The translations under genes were made by a program, and so were the position numbers. Positions 8,262 to 16,640 of a stretch of DNA of 64,000 nt are shown here, one piece after another; positions within the stretch are counted from its first letter, which is position 1; each line of letters starts with the position of its first letter. The notes beneath the pieces are model-generated. The model was not told the DNA's origin and searched no databases. It saw only the letters and a list, made by a program, of their open reading frames with translations. Where the stretch lies: positions 37,698-101,697 of IMG/VR virus record IMGVR_UViG_3300038454_000106; one strand, 5' to 3'. Source of the stretch: a virus.

Positions 8262-9121
8262 AAGTGCCGTTTGACAAGTTTGCGAGCCTCGCCAGCAATG
8301 AACTCCTGGTGCAGCGCTGGTTCTCACTGTTTGGCTCGCCGCAACTCATCGAGCTGAGCGACGCCGTGCTGGACTGCCAAGACCAGCTCAGGATGGCTCA
8401 CGTCGAGTTGACGACCGCGCTCAAGACCTTGCTGGTCGACGTCGTCCAGATCGCGACGAACACCGTCCCTGACTTCATGGACAAGACCTCACTCGACGTG
8501 ATCGTGGAGGTGATGTTTACGATGCTCGTCGCCGAGCGTCGGCACCAGCGCGAGCAGCAGCGCGCGGCGCGCAGCTTCAAGCTGATCGTCGAGCCACTCG
8601 ACGGCGGAGATCTCGATCCGGAGCACCTCCAGGCCGTGGCCGATGCCACTGCCGACGGCAGGCCTACTGGGGATGCTTGGCGGGCGCTCGCGGACAGGCT
8701 TGCCGCCTGCAAGCGCCCTGCGCGAGCCTGGACACCTGAGCACGAGATCCATGTCGATCTCGACGAGGACGAGGACGAGGACGAGAACGAGGACGGAATC
8801 CAGGACAAGACCACGCCTGTGCTCATGCCCGCTCCGGAAGCTCGCATAGCCCATCCACTGGAGATCGTATCGGCCACGTTGGCATGGTCACTGGGCTGCG
8901 ACCAGTGTGTGCGCCTTGGACTCACCCAAGACGAGGAGGGCCATCCGTGCCAGCTCTATTTCTGTGCCTGTGCCAACAACGGGACGATCCTCGTCCAGGG
9001 CGCGATGGGCGTCCGTGCGGTACCCTGCGACGTCGTGCGGCAGGCCCCTGCCACGAGTCTAGCTCCTCAGGTCGAGGGGCTCCGGCGTGCCATCGCGGCA
9101 AGGCTTCTTGAGGAGCCATGA
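8258..9121 (+). CDS. hypothetical protein, 287 aa, acidic linker
   Basis: The GTG start at 8258 overlaps the ParB-like stop (GTGA). The N-terminal half is helical. A low-complexity acidic run of alternating Asp/Glu lies at about residues 165-180, and a C-terminal domain holds Cys residues (GCDQCVRLG, FCACANNG) that could bind zinc. The tail RRAIAARLLEEP is helical. Unrecognised; its position between a ParB-like protein and a recombinase suggests a DNA-associated role. Confidence 0.65.
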   Translation: MKVPFDKFASLASNELLVQRWFSLFGSPQLIELSDAVLDCQDQLRMAHVELTTALKTLLVDVVQIATNTVPDFMDKTSLDVIVEVMFTMLVAERRHQREQQRAARSFKLIVEPLDGGDLDPEHLQAVADATADGRPTGDAWRALADRLAACKRPARAWTPEHEIHVDLDEDEDEDENEDGIQDKTTPVLMPAPEARIAHPLEIVSATLAWSLGCDQCVRLGLTQDEEGHPCQLYFCACANNGTILVQGAMGVRAVPCDVVRQAPATSLAPQVEGLRRAIAARLLEEP

Positions 9122-10062
9122 AGCCACGTATGCCCGTCGAGGAGGTCCGTGCCGAGTTGATGCGCGTCATCGACCTCAACCCCAAGGCTGGCACGAAGAC
9201 ACGGGCCAAGCAGCGGTCCGCCGTCGATCGCTGGCTCGCGTACTCACAGGGCGATTGGTCCCCGATGACCGCGCAGGCCTTCTACAACTCCCTCCTCGCC
9301 GAGGGGAGGCTCAAGCCGCAGTCGGCGAACAACATCGTGATCAACCTGCGCTCGGTCACGAACCAGTGGGCGGCCTACCTGCAGGAGCCCAAGCTCGCCA
9401 TCTTCGAAGCTGTCCAGACCAAGGACAATGAACAGCCGCTGCAGGCGATGGTGCTCGACGAGAAGCAGGCCGAGCACCTGGTGCGCCAGCGTCTTTTTGA
9501 GACACCCCTCGGATTGCGCGACTTCGCGATCATCATCCTGGGGCTGCAGACCGGCATGCGCCGCATGTCGTTTGCGGGGGCCACCCTCGAGAACACGTCG
9601 CTCGCCAACCGAATGATGCGCGTGCCTGTGAAGGGCGGTCGCAAATTTGACGTGCCCTTGTCGAACGCTGCCGCGCAGGCGCTCGAGCCGTGGATGGCGT
9701 GGCTCGCGGGCCATGGCATCAAGCGTGGTCCGCTCCTGTGGTCGTTCCATCCAGCGCGGATCGAGCCCAGAGAGCCTCTACGCGGCCCGCTCACGGAGCG
9801 TGGCTTCGATGAGGTCGTCGGCTACCTGCGACGAGACGCGGGCATTCAGGGGCTCACGCCTCACTCGTTCCGGCATACCTTCGTCACCTGGTGCCGGTTC
9901 AGGGACGTTCCTGCATTCATGATCGCCGCGGTGACCGGCCACGTGCTCGAGAAGTCAGTCGGTGGCGAGGGTGGCATGATCGGCGACGTCTACACCCGGC
10001 GCGAGATCGCTGGTGCGGAAGCCGCGGAGCGCATCGCGCAGCCATGGATGTTCAAGCGCTAG
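9118..10062 (+). CDS. tyrosine recombinase / integrase
   Basis: 314 residues with a complete catalytic set: Arg in LQTGMRRMS, Lys in PVKGGRK, HSFRHTF, GH (VTGHV) and the Tyr nucleophile in GDVYTRRE near residue 300. The N-terminal SAM-like core-binding domain covers about residues 20-95. It ends tail to tail with the leftward gene at 10052 (11-nt overlap). It could integrate the element or resolve multimers. It is the second recombinase family in this window. Confidence 0.92.
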   Translation: MKPRMPVEEVRAELMRVIDLNPKAGTKTRAKQRSAVDRWLAYSQGDWSPMTAQAFYNSLLAEGRLKPQSANNIVINLRSVTNQWAAYLQEPKLAIFEAVQTKDNEQPLQAMVLDEKQAEHLVRQRLFETPLGLRDFAIIILGLQTGMRRMSFAGATLENTSLANRMMRVPVKGGRKFDVPLSNAAAQALEPWMAWLAGHGIKRGPLLWSFHPARIEPREPLRGPLTERGFDEVVGYLRRDAGIQGLTPHSFRHTFVTWCRFRDVPAFMIAAVTGHVLEKSVGGEGGMIGDVYTRREIAGAEAAERIAQPWMFKR

Positions 10063-10702
10063 CCGAGCCCGAGCCCACACCAAGCGCCACTTGGACCATG
10101 GCCACCAGTCGCTGGATCGCGATGCCATCTTCCTTGAGCTGCTTGTTGAGATCCTCCTCCTCCTCGATGTCGCTGTATCCAGTCCCGATCCGCGCTCCGA
10201 GCTTCGCTACCTCTTGGAGGCAGATGTCCGCGACGCTGTGCATCGGGTTCCCACTGGACGTCGGTACCAAGGCCGTGAACGCAGCGGCCTGCTCCGGCGT
10301 GATCATGTTGGCACTCATGGTAGCAACCCTCGAGAGCTTCGCGAGCCCTGGCAGCGCATAGCGCTTCAAGGCTCCATTCTGCGGCTTGCTCTTCGGCTTG
10401 CTCTTCGGCTTGCTCGTCGGCTTGCTCGGCTTGCTCTTCATGTCTGGCGTGCCGTAGTTCTCGAGCCAGGCATGCAAGAGGCTGCCCGTGATGTCGATCT
10501 GCTTCGCCATGGCGTGTTTGCTAAGGCCTGAGATCGCCATGAACTCGATGACGTGACGCTTGAAATCCTCATTCCAGGTACGATAGGAGCCCTCTCCACC
10601 TTTCCGAGGCATGATGGCGGCTTGCTCGCGCAGTACTGCAAGCAAGTGCTTGTGTTCGGAGGACAGCTCCTCCACAGTCTTCGTATTCGTATTCGGCTCC
10701 AT
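10052..10702 (-). CDS. transposase-type HTH protein with Lys-Pro repeat
   Basis: 216 residues. Residues 40-90 (RTWNEDFKRHVIEFM, then GLSKHAMAKQIDI) look like the HTH of IS3/IS66-type OrfA proteins. A low-complexity Lys-Pro-Lys-Ser linker follows, encoded by tandem 12-nt units near 10385-10437, then a helical C-terminus. No catalytic transposase domain is present, so it is more likely a DNA-binding regulator. Confidence 0.6.
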   Translation of the reverse strand: MEPNTNTKTVEELSSEHKHLLAVLREQAAIMPRKGGEGSYRTWNEDFKRHVIEFMAISGLSKHAMAKQIDITGSLLHAWLENYGTPDMKSKPSKPTSKPKSKPKSKPQNGALKRYALPGLAKLSRVATMSANMITPEQAAAFTALVPTSSGNPMHSVADICLQEVAKLGARIGTGYSDIEEEEDLNKQLKEDGIAIQRLVAMVQVALGVGSGSASA

Positions 10703-10733
10703 GATTCTTTCCTTTCCCTCTTTTTTTCAACGT

Positions 10734-11150
10734 TCAATCCAAGTTGGACAAGCGTTCGAACAGCACTCGCGCATCGAGAAACATTTTCAGATGCTCATCG
10801 AGCCACTGATCTGCGTGCTCGTTGAACAAGGGATCAATGGCTCTGACTTTCTGCTTGAGTGCGTCGACGTTGCCATTCACCTGCACGTAGACTAGCTCCT
10901 GCGTGCGTCGACCCTTCTGCCCCTCGAGTCCCACCGTGAGCTGATACATGTAGTTGTCGCAGCGGAAGAAAAACTCGGTCTCGGTCTCGCTGGGAGCTTG
11001 TCGCTTCCGCTTGGGCGACGCACGCTCCTTGAACAGCATGAACTTTGATTGGGCGTCAATGTCCCGCCCGAGGATACCAAGGCACGCCGTCTGATCCGCA
11101 AAGCCAACGAACCAGAAGCCATGTATCACAACAATCGATGGCAGGCGCAC
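10734..11150 (-). CDS. hypothetical protein, 138 aa
   Basis: The GTG start follows AAGGAAC. The N-terminus SIVVIHGFWFVGFADQTA looks like a beta-alpha core, with a helical acidic C-terminus. No domain is recognised. It lies between two regulator-like genes. Confidence 0.55.
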   Translation of the reverse strand: MRLPSIVVIHGFWFVGFADQTACLGILGRDIDAQSKFMLFKERASPKRKRQAPSETETEFFFRCDNYMYQLTVGLEGQKGRRTQELVYVQVNGNVDALKQKVRAIDPLFNEHADQWLDEHLKMFLDARVLFERLSNLD

Positions 11151-11164
11151 GGAAGTTCCTTGTG

Positions 11165-12304
11165 CTAGACCATGAGTCCTGCGATCTGCTCTAGCTCTTC
11201 ATTGAGCCGTTTCCGAGCCTCCCGTGCCTGCTGGACTTCGATCTCGAGCGGCCTGCAGTCCTCTTCGGCCTGCATCACGGCGAGCTGCGCCGTCTCAAGC
11301 GCATCCCTGGCGATCTTGAGCCTGGCCTGTGCCGCGCGCTCACTACGGATCGCCTCGAACAGCTCCCGCATGAGTCGCTCACTCTCACCAGGCCGCGCCG
11401 GTAGAGCTGACGGAGCTGGTGGAGGCGGCACGAAGACGGGCTCCTTGATCACCATCACGGGCGAAGATGGCTCGGGTGGCTCTGGTGGCTCGGGCTTGGA
11501 CGTCGGAACGACGAGCGCCTCGGCCTCGGCCTCGGCCTGCACGGGCATCGGCACCGACTCGGTGCCGTGGATCGGTACGATCGTGGCGGCACGCTTGATC
11601 GGCTTCACCGCCTCGAGCAGGCCGGGGCGCTTCGTCATGTCTATGCCAATCATGACGTCAACACGACCCTCCTCCTGCCAGCGCACGAGATCTTCGAACA
11701 TGTCATGGATCTTGCGCACTGACTCGATGACCGGCGTCGTCCTCCCATTCTGGTAGTTCTCGATCGTCTGCTCCGTACATTCGAGCCGACGTGCGAGTTG
11801 TCCACGGGTGATGCCGTCCCGGACCCGGACGTACCAGAGTGCAGCACCCCATGCCCGCGGCACGTTGTCATCGGACCATCCTGTGATGCGGATGTTCTCG
11901 CGATCACGCTGGAGGGCTTTGACCTCGTGCTCCAGTCGACGCTCCGCTACCGCGCGCTCCTCAGGCGTGATAGGCGCTGGATTCTTCTCCTCTGGCACCC
12001 CGCGAGTCCCACGTAGCTCTGGCGCAAGCGCCTTGAGCATCCTCCACTCATCGCCTGACGGAGAGGCCTTCCCAGCGAGCCACTCGAGCATCCGGGCTTC
12101 GTTGCAGCCCTTCTGGCCGATCATCTTGGCCAGGATTCCAGGCGTCCAATCTCGCTTCTTGAGCGACCAGGCGAGCGCCTCGGGGAATGGCTTCAGCAAG
12201 TCGGCGAGCTGTGTCCGCGCACCAGTGGCAGCAGCAGCGGCGTGGAGTCGGTCAACATGGTTTGAGCGATCCTGGTGATGGTGCGCGATGCGCTGTGCCT
12301 TCAT
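11165..12304 (-). CDS. XRE-HTH protein with Pro-rich linker and coiled coil
   Basis: 379 residues from the ATG at 12304, which follows AAGGAGAC and overlaps the upstream stop (ATGA). A helix-turn-helix lies at about residues 160-195 (ITRGQLARRLECTEQTIENY). A Pro-rich linker (residues 255-300) and a long C-terminal coiled coil follow. It is probably a DNA-binding regulator or scaffold. Its partners are unknown. Confidence 0.7.
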   Translation of the reverse strand: MKAQRIAHHHQDRSNHVDRLHAAAAATGARTQLADLLKPFPEALAWSLKKRDWTPGILAKMIGQKGCNEARMLEWLAGKASPSGDEWRMLKALAPELRGTRGVPEEKNPAPITPEERAVAERRLEHEVKALQRDRENIRITGWSDDNVPRAWGAALWYVRVRDGITRGQLARRLECTEQTIENYQNGRTTPVIESVRKIHDMFEDLVRWQEEGRVDVMIGIDMTKRPGLLEAVKPIKRAATIVPIHGTESVPMPVQAEAEAEALVVPTSKPEPPEPPEPSSPVMVIKEPVFVPPPPAPSALPARPGESERLMRELFEAIRSERAAQARLKIARDALETAQLAVMQAEEDCRPLEIEVQQAREARKRLNEELEQIAGLMV

Positions 12305-12576
12305 GGTGTCTCCTTGTCGCGGTTGATGCCAAGCCGTCGATCCATGTCTTCTGTCAGGAGCCGTCGTACCTGGCGGAGAATGTCCACCGGGTTCTCCCCG
12401 TCGACCTCCTGGGCGATGATCTTCGCACGCAGCGCGACGGCGAGCTGGCGGTACCGATCGATCTCCTCCACCATGCGACGCGCCGTAAAGGCGTCGATGG
12501 GATCGATGCGGTTGCGGATCTTGTCCAGCTCCTTCGAGCTGAGATCTCCTCTGGGCATGGTCCTCGAATTGGCCAT
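12301..12576 (-). CDS. hypothetical helical protein, 91 aa
   Basis: Predicted all-helical, charged (ELDKIRNRIDPIDAF, RQVRRLLTEDMDRR). It is coupled to the downstream HTH gene by ATGA. Unrecognised. Confidence 0.55.
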   Translation of the reverse strand: MANSRTMPRGDLSSKELDKIRNRIDPIDAFTARRMVEEIDRYRQLAVALRAKIIAQEVDGENPVDILRQVRRLLTEDMDRRLGINRDKETP

Positions 12577-12607
12577 CGGCTCCTCCCATTTTTTGTCGAC
12601 GCAATGG

Positions 12608-13099
12608 TCAGAGGTGCCCTACTTGATCAGTGGGCTCGGATGGCGTGACGACCTCAGCCACGACCTTGCCCACGACGTAGTAGCGTGCCCCCCGCTTGTC
12701 ACCAACCTTGGTGATGCACCTCTTGCCAACCAGCTTGCGCAACGGGTAGCCAATGGTCCGGAACGGGACGTTCAAGGCCCGGCGGATCTCCTCGGCGCGC
12801 ATGCCGTCGTGCGTCTGCAGGCACTCAAGGATCCGGACCATCATGTTCTCGAGCGCGCGCGTGCTCCTACGTCCCTTGCGCACGTGACGATGGCGCTTGC
12901 CGTCGTCGGCCACCAGGACAGGCTCATCGTGAGCAGGCTGATTGGTAGCTCGCAGGAAGGCGTCCGTAAGCTGACTGCGAGCTGCTTTCCTCGCGAGCGC
13001 TGTCACGTCGCCAATGAAGGCCTCGACGAGGCGCTGGATCTCCCCCCTGAACGCGATCTCGGTCATCGTTCGCAAGCTGTTTGTAAACGGATCGTACAC
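12608..13099 (-). CDS. winged-helix regulator-like protein
   Basis: A C-terminal winged helix is visible: ILECLQTHDGMRAEEIRRAL, then FRTIGYPLRKLV, then a wing with KVGDKRGARYYV. Possible starts are GTG 13099 or ATG 13066 (MTEIAFRG); neither has a clear ribosome-binding site. It probably binds DNA. Confidence 0.6.
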   Translation of the reverse strand: MYDPFTNSLRTMTEIAFRGEIQRLVEAFIGDVTALARKAARSQLTDAFLRATNQPAHDEPVLVADDGKRHRHVRKGRRSTRALENMMVRILECLQTHDGMRAEEIRRALNVPFRTIGYPLRKLVGKRCITKVGDKRGARYYVVGKVVAEVVTPSEPTDQVGHL

Positions 13100-13168
13100 G
13101 TGGGGCTAGCGCGTTCGCCAGAAAACACGCAGGAAGACTGAGGACACGCCCCCTTCGGGTGATAATGA

Positions 13169-14182
13169 TCAACGGTCAGACACGTGCGTGTGCCCGAGAT
13201 ACTCCTCCTGATAGGAGGATCTCACCGGCAGCCCCTCCACCGTGCGCCAGCCCCGCCAGATATCAGCTAACAGCGTCTTGACCATGTAGCGCACCGCTGC
13301 GCGATGACGATGCGCATCGCTCTTGCCCCAGCCCGCCGACGACTTGCGACCCTTGTACGCGTCGTAGAAGCGCCGGTAGGGCGAGTCCACTTGCAGGAGC
13401 ACGGCACCAAGCACGCCGACCATCTTCGTGCGAAGGAACTTGTTATAGGACAGCTTGACGCCCTTCTGTGGACGCGCCGCGCGCCGCCGGATCACAACGT
13501 CCTCGTCGAAGAGCAGATCGCCCTTGCGCTCGCATGACGTCCGCGCCGTCGGGTGCTCGTAGTGACCGGTGACGTCGGGGATCTTGTCGACCTCCACACC
13601 ACAACGGCAACACGCGTGGAAGGCCACCGGCGCGAGGCCTGCGAACGACCAGATCTGCGACGGGGTTGCCGCGCGGTAGATGTCGATCTCCGAGAGGATG
13701 ACGCCCGCCATCGTCGGGCCGATCCCGCGGAAGCGGACCCGATCCGCCAGCAGCTCGGTGTACGCGTGGATCGTCCTCAGGTGCTGCTCGACGTCACGTA
13801 GCGCCTCGCGCTCCTCACGGTGTAGGCTCTTCGCCCGGCGCTCGAGGATCGCGAGGTCGACCTCATGGAGCTGGATCTCTGCGTCCGGTGCCTTCCGCTG
13901 CGTCCGCGCGGCGCACTGGATCCGCATGCGTTGGAGGTCGTAGAACATGCGCACCTTGCGCCGGAGTGCGAGTCGCGACTGCTCCGGGGTCCGATCGGTG
14001 ACCGCGACCGGATCCGGGTTCCGGCGCCGCCCACGTTTGGGGGCCGGTTCGGCCTCTGTGGTCGGCTCGGCCCCGATCTCGGCCTGAGCGACCTCCAGCT
14101 CGGCCTCTATCTCCTCTGTGCTGGCCTTGTCGTCCTCGTCCGTGCCGGCCTTGTCGTCCTCGTCCTCGTCTGGCTCGTACAT
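13169..14182 (-). CDS. orphan IS110-type C-terminal (Transposase_20-like) protein
   Basis: 337 residues. A highly acidic N-terminus and a basic linker (PKRGRRRNP) precede a helical segment. Then comes the helix-hairpin-helix signature FRGIGPTMAGVILSEID and FAGLAPVAF of the IS110/IS116/IS902 C-terminal domain, ending in a basic region. The N-terminal RuvC-like DEDD catalytic domain of IS110 transposases is absent, and extra cysteines (CCRCG, SCERKG) suggest a zinc site. It looks domesticated rather than an active transposon. The start lies inside a perfect inverted repeat. Confidence 0.75.
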   Translation of the reverse strand: MYEPDEDEDDKAGTDEDDKASTEEIEAELEVAQAEIGAEPTTEAEPAPKRGRRRNPDPVAVTDRTPEQSRLALRRKVRMFYDLQRMRIQCAARTQRKAPDAEIQLHEVDLAILERRAKSLHREEREALRDVEQHLRTIHAYTELLADRVRFRGIGPTMAGVILSEIDIYRAATPSQIWSFAGLAPVAFHACCRCGVEVDKIPDVTGHYEHPTARTSCERKGDLLFDEDVVIRRRAARPQKGVKLSYNKFLRTKMVGVLGAVLLQVDSPYRRFYDAYKGRKSSAGWGKSDAHRHRAAVRYMVKTLLADIWRGWRTVEGLPVRSSYQEEYLGHTHVSDR

Positions 14183-14208
14183 GGGTCCCTCCAGGGACCC
14201 ATGTACGA
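14175..14208. repeat. perfect 16-bp inverted repeat over the start codon
   Basis: Arms 14175-14190 and 14193-14208 are perfect complements separated by CC. The ATG at 14182 and its GGAGGG ribosome-binding site both lie inside. As DNA it could be an operator for autorepression; as RNA it would bury the initiation site. Confidence 0.7.
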
Positions 14209-14249
14209 AAACTCGACGACAAAGGCGGGGAGCCTTACCCTAGGAGCCC

Positions 14250-14660
14250 TCAACCACGTCGAGGGAGCTTCTTTGGCTTGCCGAGCAGGTGCTCGGCCAC
14301 GCGGCTCATCCTGTCCCATGGCCCGACGAGCTGCTCTCCCCCGGGCAGCACGATCACCACCGAGTCCGTGTGGACGTGAGGGACGATCACCTCGAGCGTG
14401 GTGGGGCCCACGGACCTCGCCGATGGGATGGCAGCCCAGATCGGGATCGCGGGCTTGCGCCCGTAGACCTTCAGCCCTCGCCCTATGGCCTTCTGGCGTA
14501 GGTAATGGAACTGTGACCGATCAAGCTCCAAGAGCCGTGCGCACTGCGCCTGCGCAACGCCATGTCGACGGTACGTCTCCGCGAACAAGTAGAGCTTATC
14601 CTGCAGCTCCTCGGGAAACGAGCGCCTCTTCCTCTGCCGCCGGTCGGACCGATGGGCCAT
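14250..14660 (-). CDS. IS66 OrfA-like HTH protein, 136 aa
   Basis: The start MAHRSDRRQRKRR at 14660 follows AGGACAAG. The N-terminal HTH (YRRHGVAQAQCARLLELD) and the C-terminal beta segment VVIVLPGGEQLVGP resemble small IS66-family accessory proteins. No neighbouring OrfB or OrfC is present, so it is probably a retained DNA-binding protein. Confidence 0.6.
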   Translation of the reverse strand: MAHRSDRRQRKRRSFPEELQDKLYLFAETYRRHGVAQAQCARLLELDRSQFHYLRQKAIGRGLKVYGRKPAIPIWAAIPSARSVGPTTLEVIVPHVHTDSVVIVLPGGEQLVGPWDRMSRVAEHLLGKPKKLPRRG

Positions 14661-14838
14661 TGGCTTGTCCTTCTCACGCTCGATCTGGGCGCAGAGAACG
14701 CTCGCATCCGCTTGCGCGCACTGCAGTGCTCGGGGATCCACTGCGCGATCCCGGGTGTCATCCGGAGCCCCCCCACCACTGGCCGTGGCCAGTCGCCTCA
14801 CCGTCGAGGACGTGCGATCGCTAGACCCGCTGCTGAAG

Positions 14839-14878
14839 TTCACGGTGGTGTGAGCTTATTAGCTTACAGCGCCGTGAA
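14839..14878. promoter_or_regulatory. 40-nt imperfect palindrome, candidate operator
   Basis: TTCACGGTGGTGTGAGCT and AGCTTACAGCGCCGTGAA match as an inverted repeat at 15 of 18 positions around TATT. It lies in the 240-nt gap upstream of the HTH gene at 14660, so it is a plausible regulatory site. No gene was seen in the rest of that gap. Confidence 0.45.
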
Positions 14879-14901
14879 CAAGGGGGGATAGTTTACGGTG
14901 T

Positions 14902-15360
14902 CTAACTGAGACGCACAGGATGGAGCGATGAGACCGCACGGGAGCCAGGTTCCCATCGCTCGAGCATCGAGGCGATGGCACTCCGTCGGCGGCCGAGGAG
15001 CTTGGCGATACGGTGGAGTGGCCATCCCATCAGGCGCAGGTCGTGGGCGATCTCCTGGCGCGCTGCCTCGAGTCTCGCGTCCCGTCGATCTCCGGTGATG
15101 TCGTCCTCTGGCACGCCAAACCGAATCGCCGTTGTGGTGATCTTGCTCAGTCCAAACGCGTCATGGACCTGATCATCGTCGATCTCGAACGTGCTCCCGC
15201 AGACGCACTCCCCGAGCCACCCCTTACCAGGCCACACGCGCCGCGTCGTGAGCCAGTGCTGCGCGCGCCATCCTAGGCTCACGAGCTGCCCTCGGAGATG
15301 ACGGCGGATCTGGTGGCGAAGTGATGCGTGCATGCGGGCCGTACAGCCCGCCGTGCTCAC
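14902..15360 (-). CDS. HTH protein, 152 aa
   Basis: The GTG start overlaps the stop of the upstream zinc-ribbon gene (GTGA). The central segment has a CVCGSTF motif after VWPGKGWLGE. The C-terminus (WPLHRIAKLLGRRRSAIASM) is a sigma-region-4/HTH-like helix pair. It is likely DNA-binding. The WPGKGxxG motif recurs in the protein at 16997. Confidence 0.6.
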   Translation of the reverse strand: MSTAGCTARMHASLRHQIRRHLRGQLVSLGWRAQHWLTTRRVWPGKGWLGECVCGSTFEIDDDQVHDAFGLSKITTTAIRFGVPEDDITGDRRDARLEAARQEIAHDLRLMGWPLHRIAKLLGRRRSAIASMLERWEPGSRAVSSLHPVRLS

Positions 15361-15785
15361 GCGGCACCTAGCTCGACGATATCGGTCCGGCGCTCGTCGA
15401 CTTGGATCGTCCACTCCCCGCTGCCGAGCCGTTCCTGCGCGATGATCCGAGCGTACGCCTCTGACTCGGCCAGCACCACGAGGCGCCGCAGGCGTGCCTT
15501 GCGTTCGCGGCCGATCGGAGGCCGCTCTGCCGTCACCACGAACAACGCGAGCGTCGGCTCGGGTTCGACGGCATCGATCTCGCGCTTCAGATCCTTGACG
15601 TCGTGCTCGAGGTCGTCGGCCTGGCGCTCCAGCGTGTGGATCAGAGCCATCGCACACTGCGGGCAGAAGTCGTCGCCCCGGTCGAAGCCACCCACGACGA
15701 TGTCAGCGCCACACGTGATGCAGTAGGTCGTGAGCATGAGCATCGTCGTGCGGTCAAGCTCGGATCGGTAGAGCCCCACGGTCAT
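15357..15785 (-). CDS. zinc-ribbon / coiled-coil protein, 142 aa
   Basis: Starts MTVGLYRSEL at 15785. Two CxxC pairs (CITCGAD and FCPQCAM) form a zinc ribbon at about residues 20-45, followed by a coiled coil (LERQADDLEHDVKDLKREID) and a basic C-terminal domain. Function unknown. Translation may be gated by a hairpin containing its GAGGAGG ribosome-binding site. Confidence 0.6.
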   Translation of the reverse strand: MTVGLYRSELDRTTMLMLTTYCITCGADIVVGGFDRGDDFCPQCAMALIHTLERQADDLEHDVKDLKREIDAVEPEPTLALFVVTAERPPIGRERKARLRRLVVLAESEAYARIIAQERLGSGEWTIQVDERRTDIVELGAA

Positions 15786-15789
15786 CGGA

Positions 15790-15807
15790 TCCTCCTCGGT
15801 TGGAGGA
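15790..15807 (-). promoter_or_regulatory. hairpin embedding a ribosome-binding site
   Basis: In the mRNA of the 15357-15785 gene, UCCUCC pairs with GGAGGA across a 6-nt loop. The second arm is the ribosome-binding site, 5 nt from the ATG. Confidence 0.45.
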
Positions 15808-15877
15808 CCCAAGCCTCGATCACCGCGACGTCAATCGTGGTACGAGACGGCTCACGCAGGGGTGCCTACCTACGTGC

Positions 15878-16216
15878 CTACTGACGCTTGCGCTTGTGCG
15901 TGATCACGCCAGGCCGAGCGTCGTGTACCGTGAGCGTGCGCAGCTCCCAGCTCACACCATCGCCCTTGGCCTCGGCGAGGAACGTGCGGATCGCCCGCTT
16001 GAGCGAGCGCAAGGGGAAGCCAAACTCAAAGCAAACCCCAAGGGTGCGGCCGACCACCACACCGTCCTCTACGTCCACGGTCATCCACGCAGCTTCTTCA
16101 GTCTCCGAGGTCGCGGGCCAGTACGCCGGACGTGTGTCTCCGACAGGCCGCACCAGGAGGAGGGCCATTGCCTTGGGCGCGGCCCTCCGCTTCGTCTTGG
16201 TCTTCCGCTTGGGCAT
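15878..16216 (-). CDS. hypothetical basic protein, 112 aa
   Basis: The start MPKRKTKTKRRAAPK at 16216 gives a strongly basic N-terminus. A beta-rich middle (WMTVDVEDGVVVGRT) and a basic C-terminus (THKRKRQ) follow. Its 5' flank is a perfect 22-nt palindrome, and the kinase-fragment insertion begins 30 nt upstream. Confidence 0.55.
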   Translation of the reverse strand: MPKRKTKTKRRAAPKAMALLLVRPVGDTRPAYWPATSETEEAAWMTVDVEDGVVVGRTLGVCFEFGFPLRSLKRAIRTFLAEAKGDGVSWELRTLTVHDARPGVITHKRKRQ

Positions 16217-16238
16217 GGCGTGGAGCGTGCTCCACGCC
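16217..16238 (-). promoter_or_regulatory. 22-nt palindrome abutting a start codon
   Basis: GGCGTGGAGC and GCTCCACGCC form a 10-bp stem around AC, touching the ATG at 16216. The only ribosome-binding-site-like GGAG is inside the stem. Confidence 0.55.
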
Positions 16239-16245
16239 GACGGCA

Positions 16246-16275
16246 CCGAGGGCTACGGATCCGGTCGCCCGTCGA
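16246..16275. repeat. 30-bp direct repeat, copy 1
   Basis: CCGAGGGCTACGGATCCGGT plus ten further bases, identical to 16636-16665. The pair brackets the kinase gene fragment. Confidence 0.85.
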
Positions 16276-16640
16276 CGGCGGCGGGGGCCGCGCACAGGCG
16301 GGGCTGTCGCTACGGGGCAGTAGCGACTTCCACGCGTGGGGGGACTCCAACCCCTACCTCCGCCGCCACAGGGACGCCCTCGTCCTCACCGTCGAGCATC
16401 GCGCCGCCGCGGCGCCAGACCCGACTCGCCTCCAGCTCGTCGCTCGGGCGCCATGTACGCGATGGTGCCGACGAAGACGTCGGCGGTCTCGCGCACGCCG
16501 GCGAAGGCGTCGGCGGCCACGCCGAAGTCGAGCAGCACGACCTTGCCCTCGTCGGTGACCAGGACGTTGGCGGGCTTGATGTCGCGGTGGACCTTGCCGG
16601 CCTCGTGCAGCGCGGACAGCCCGTTGGCGAGCTGGCCGAG
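16276..16640 (-). pseudogene. fragment of a Ser/Thr protein kinase gene
   Basis: Read leftward from 16640, the frame gives [20 protein letters not shown], then [15 protein letters not shown] and [10 protein letters not shown]. These are the kinase catalytic loop, DFG and activation-segment end. It has neither N-lobe nor C-lobe remainder. The left half (16276-16450) no longer matches a kinase in any frame I could follow. It is flanked by 30-bp direct repeats and is probably a captured piece of a host kinase gene. Confidence 0.75.

Noticed and set aside
13169-14182. Active IS110 insertion sequence with bridge RNA
   Set aside because: The DEDD catalytic domain is missing and no insertion ends or duplicated target were seen.
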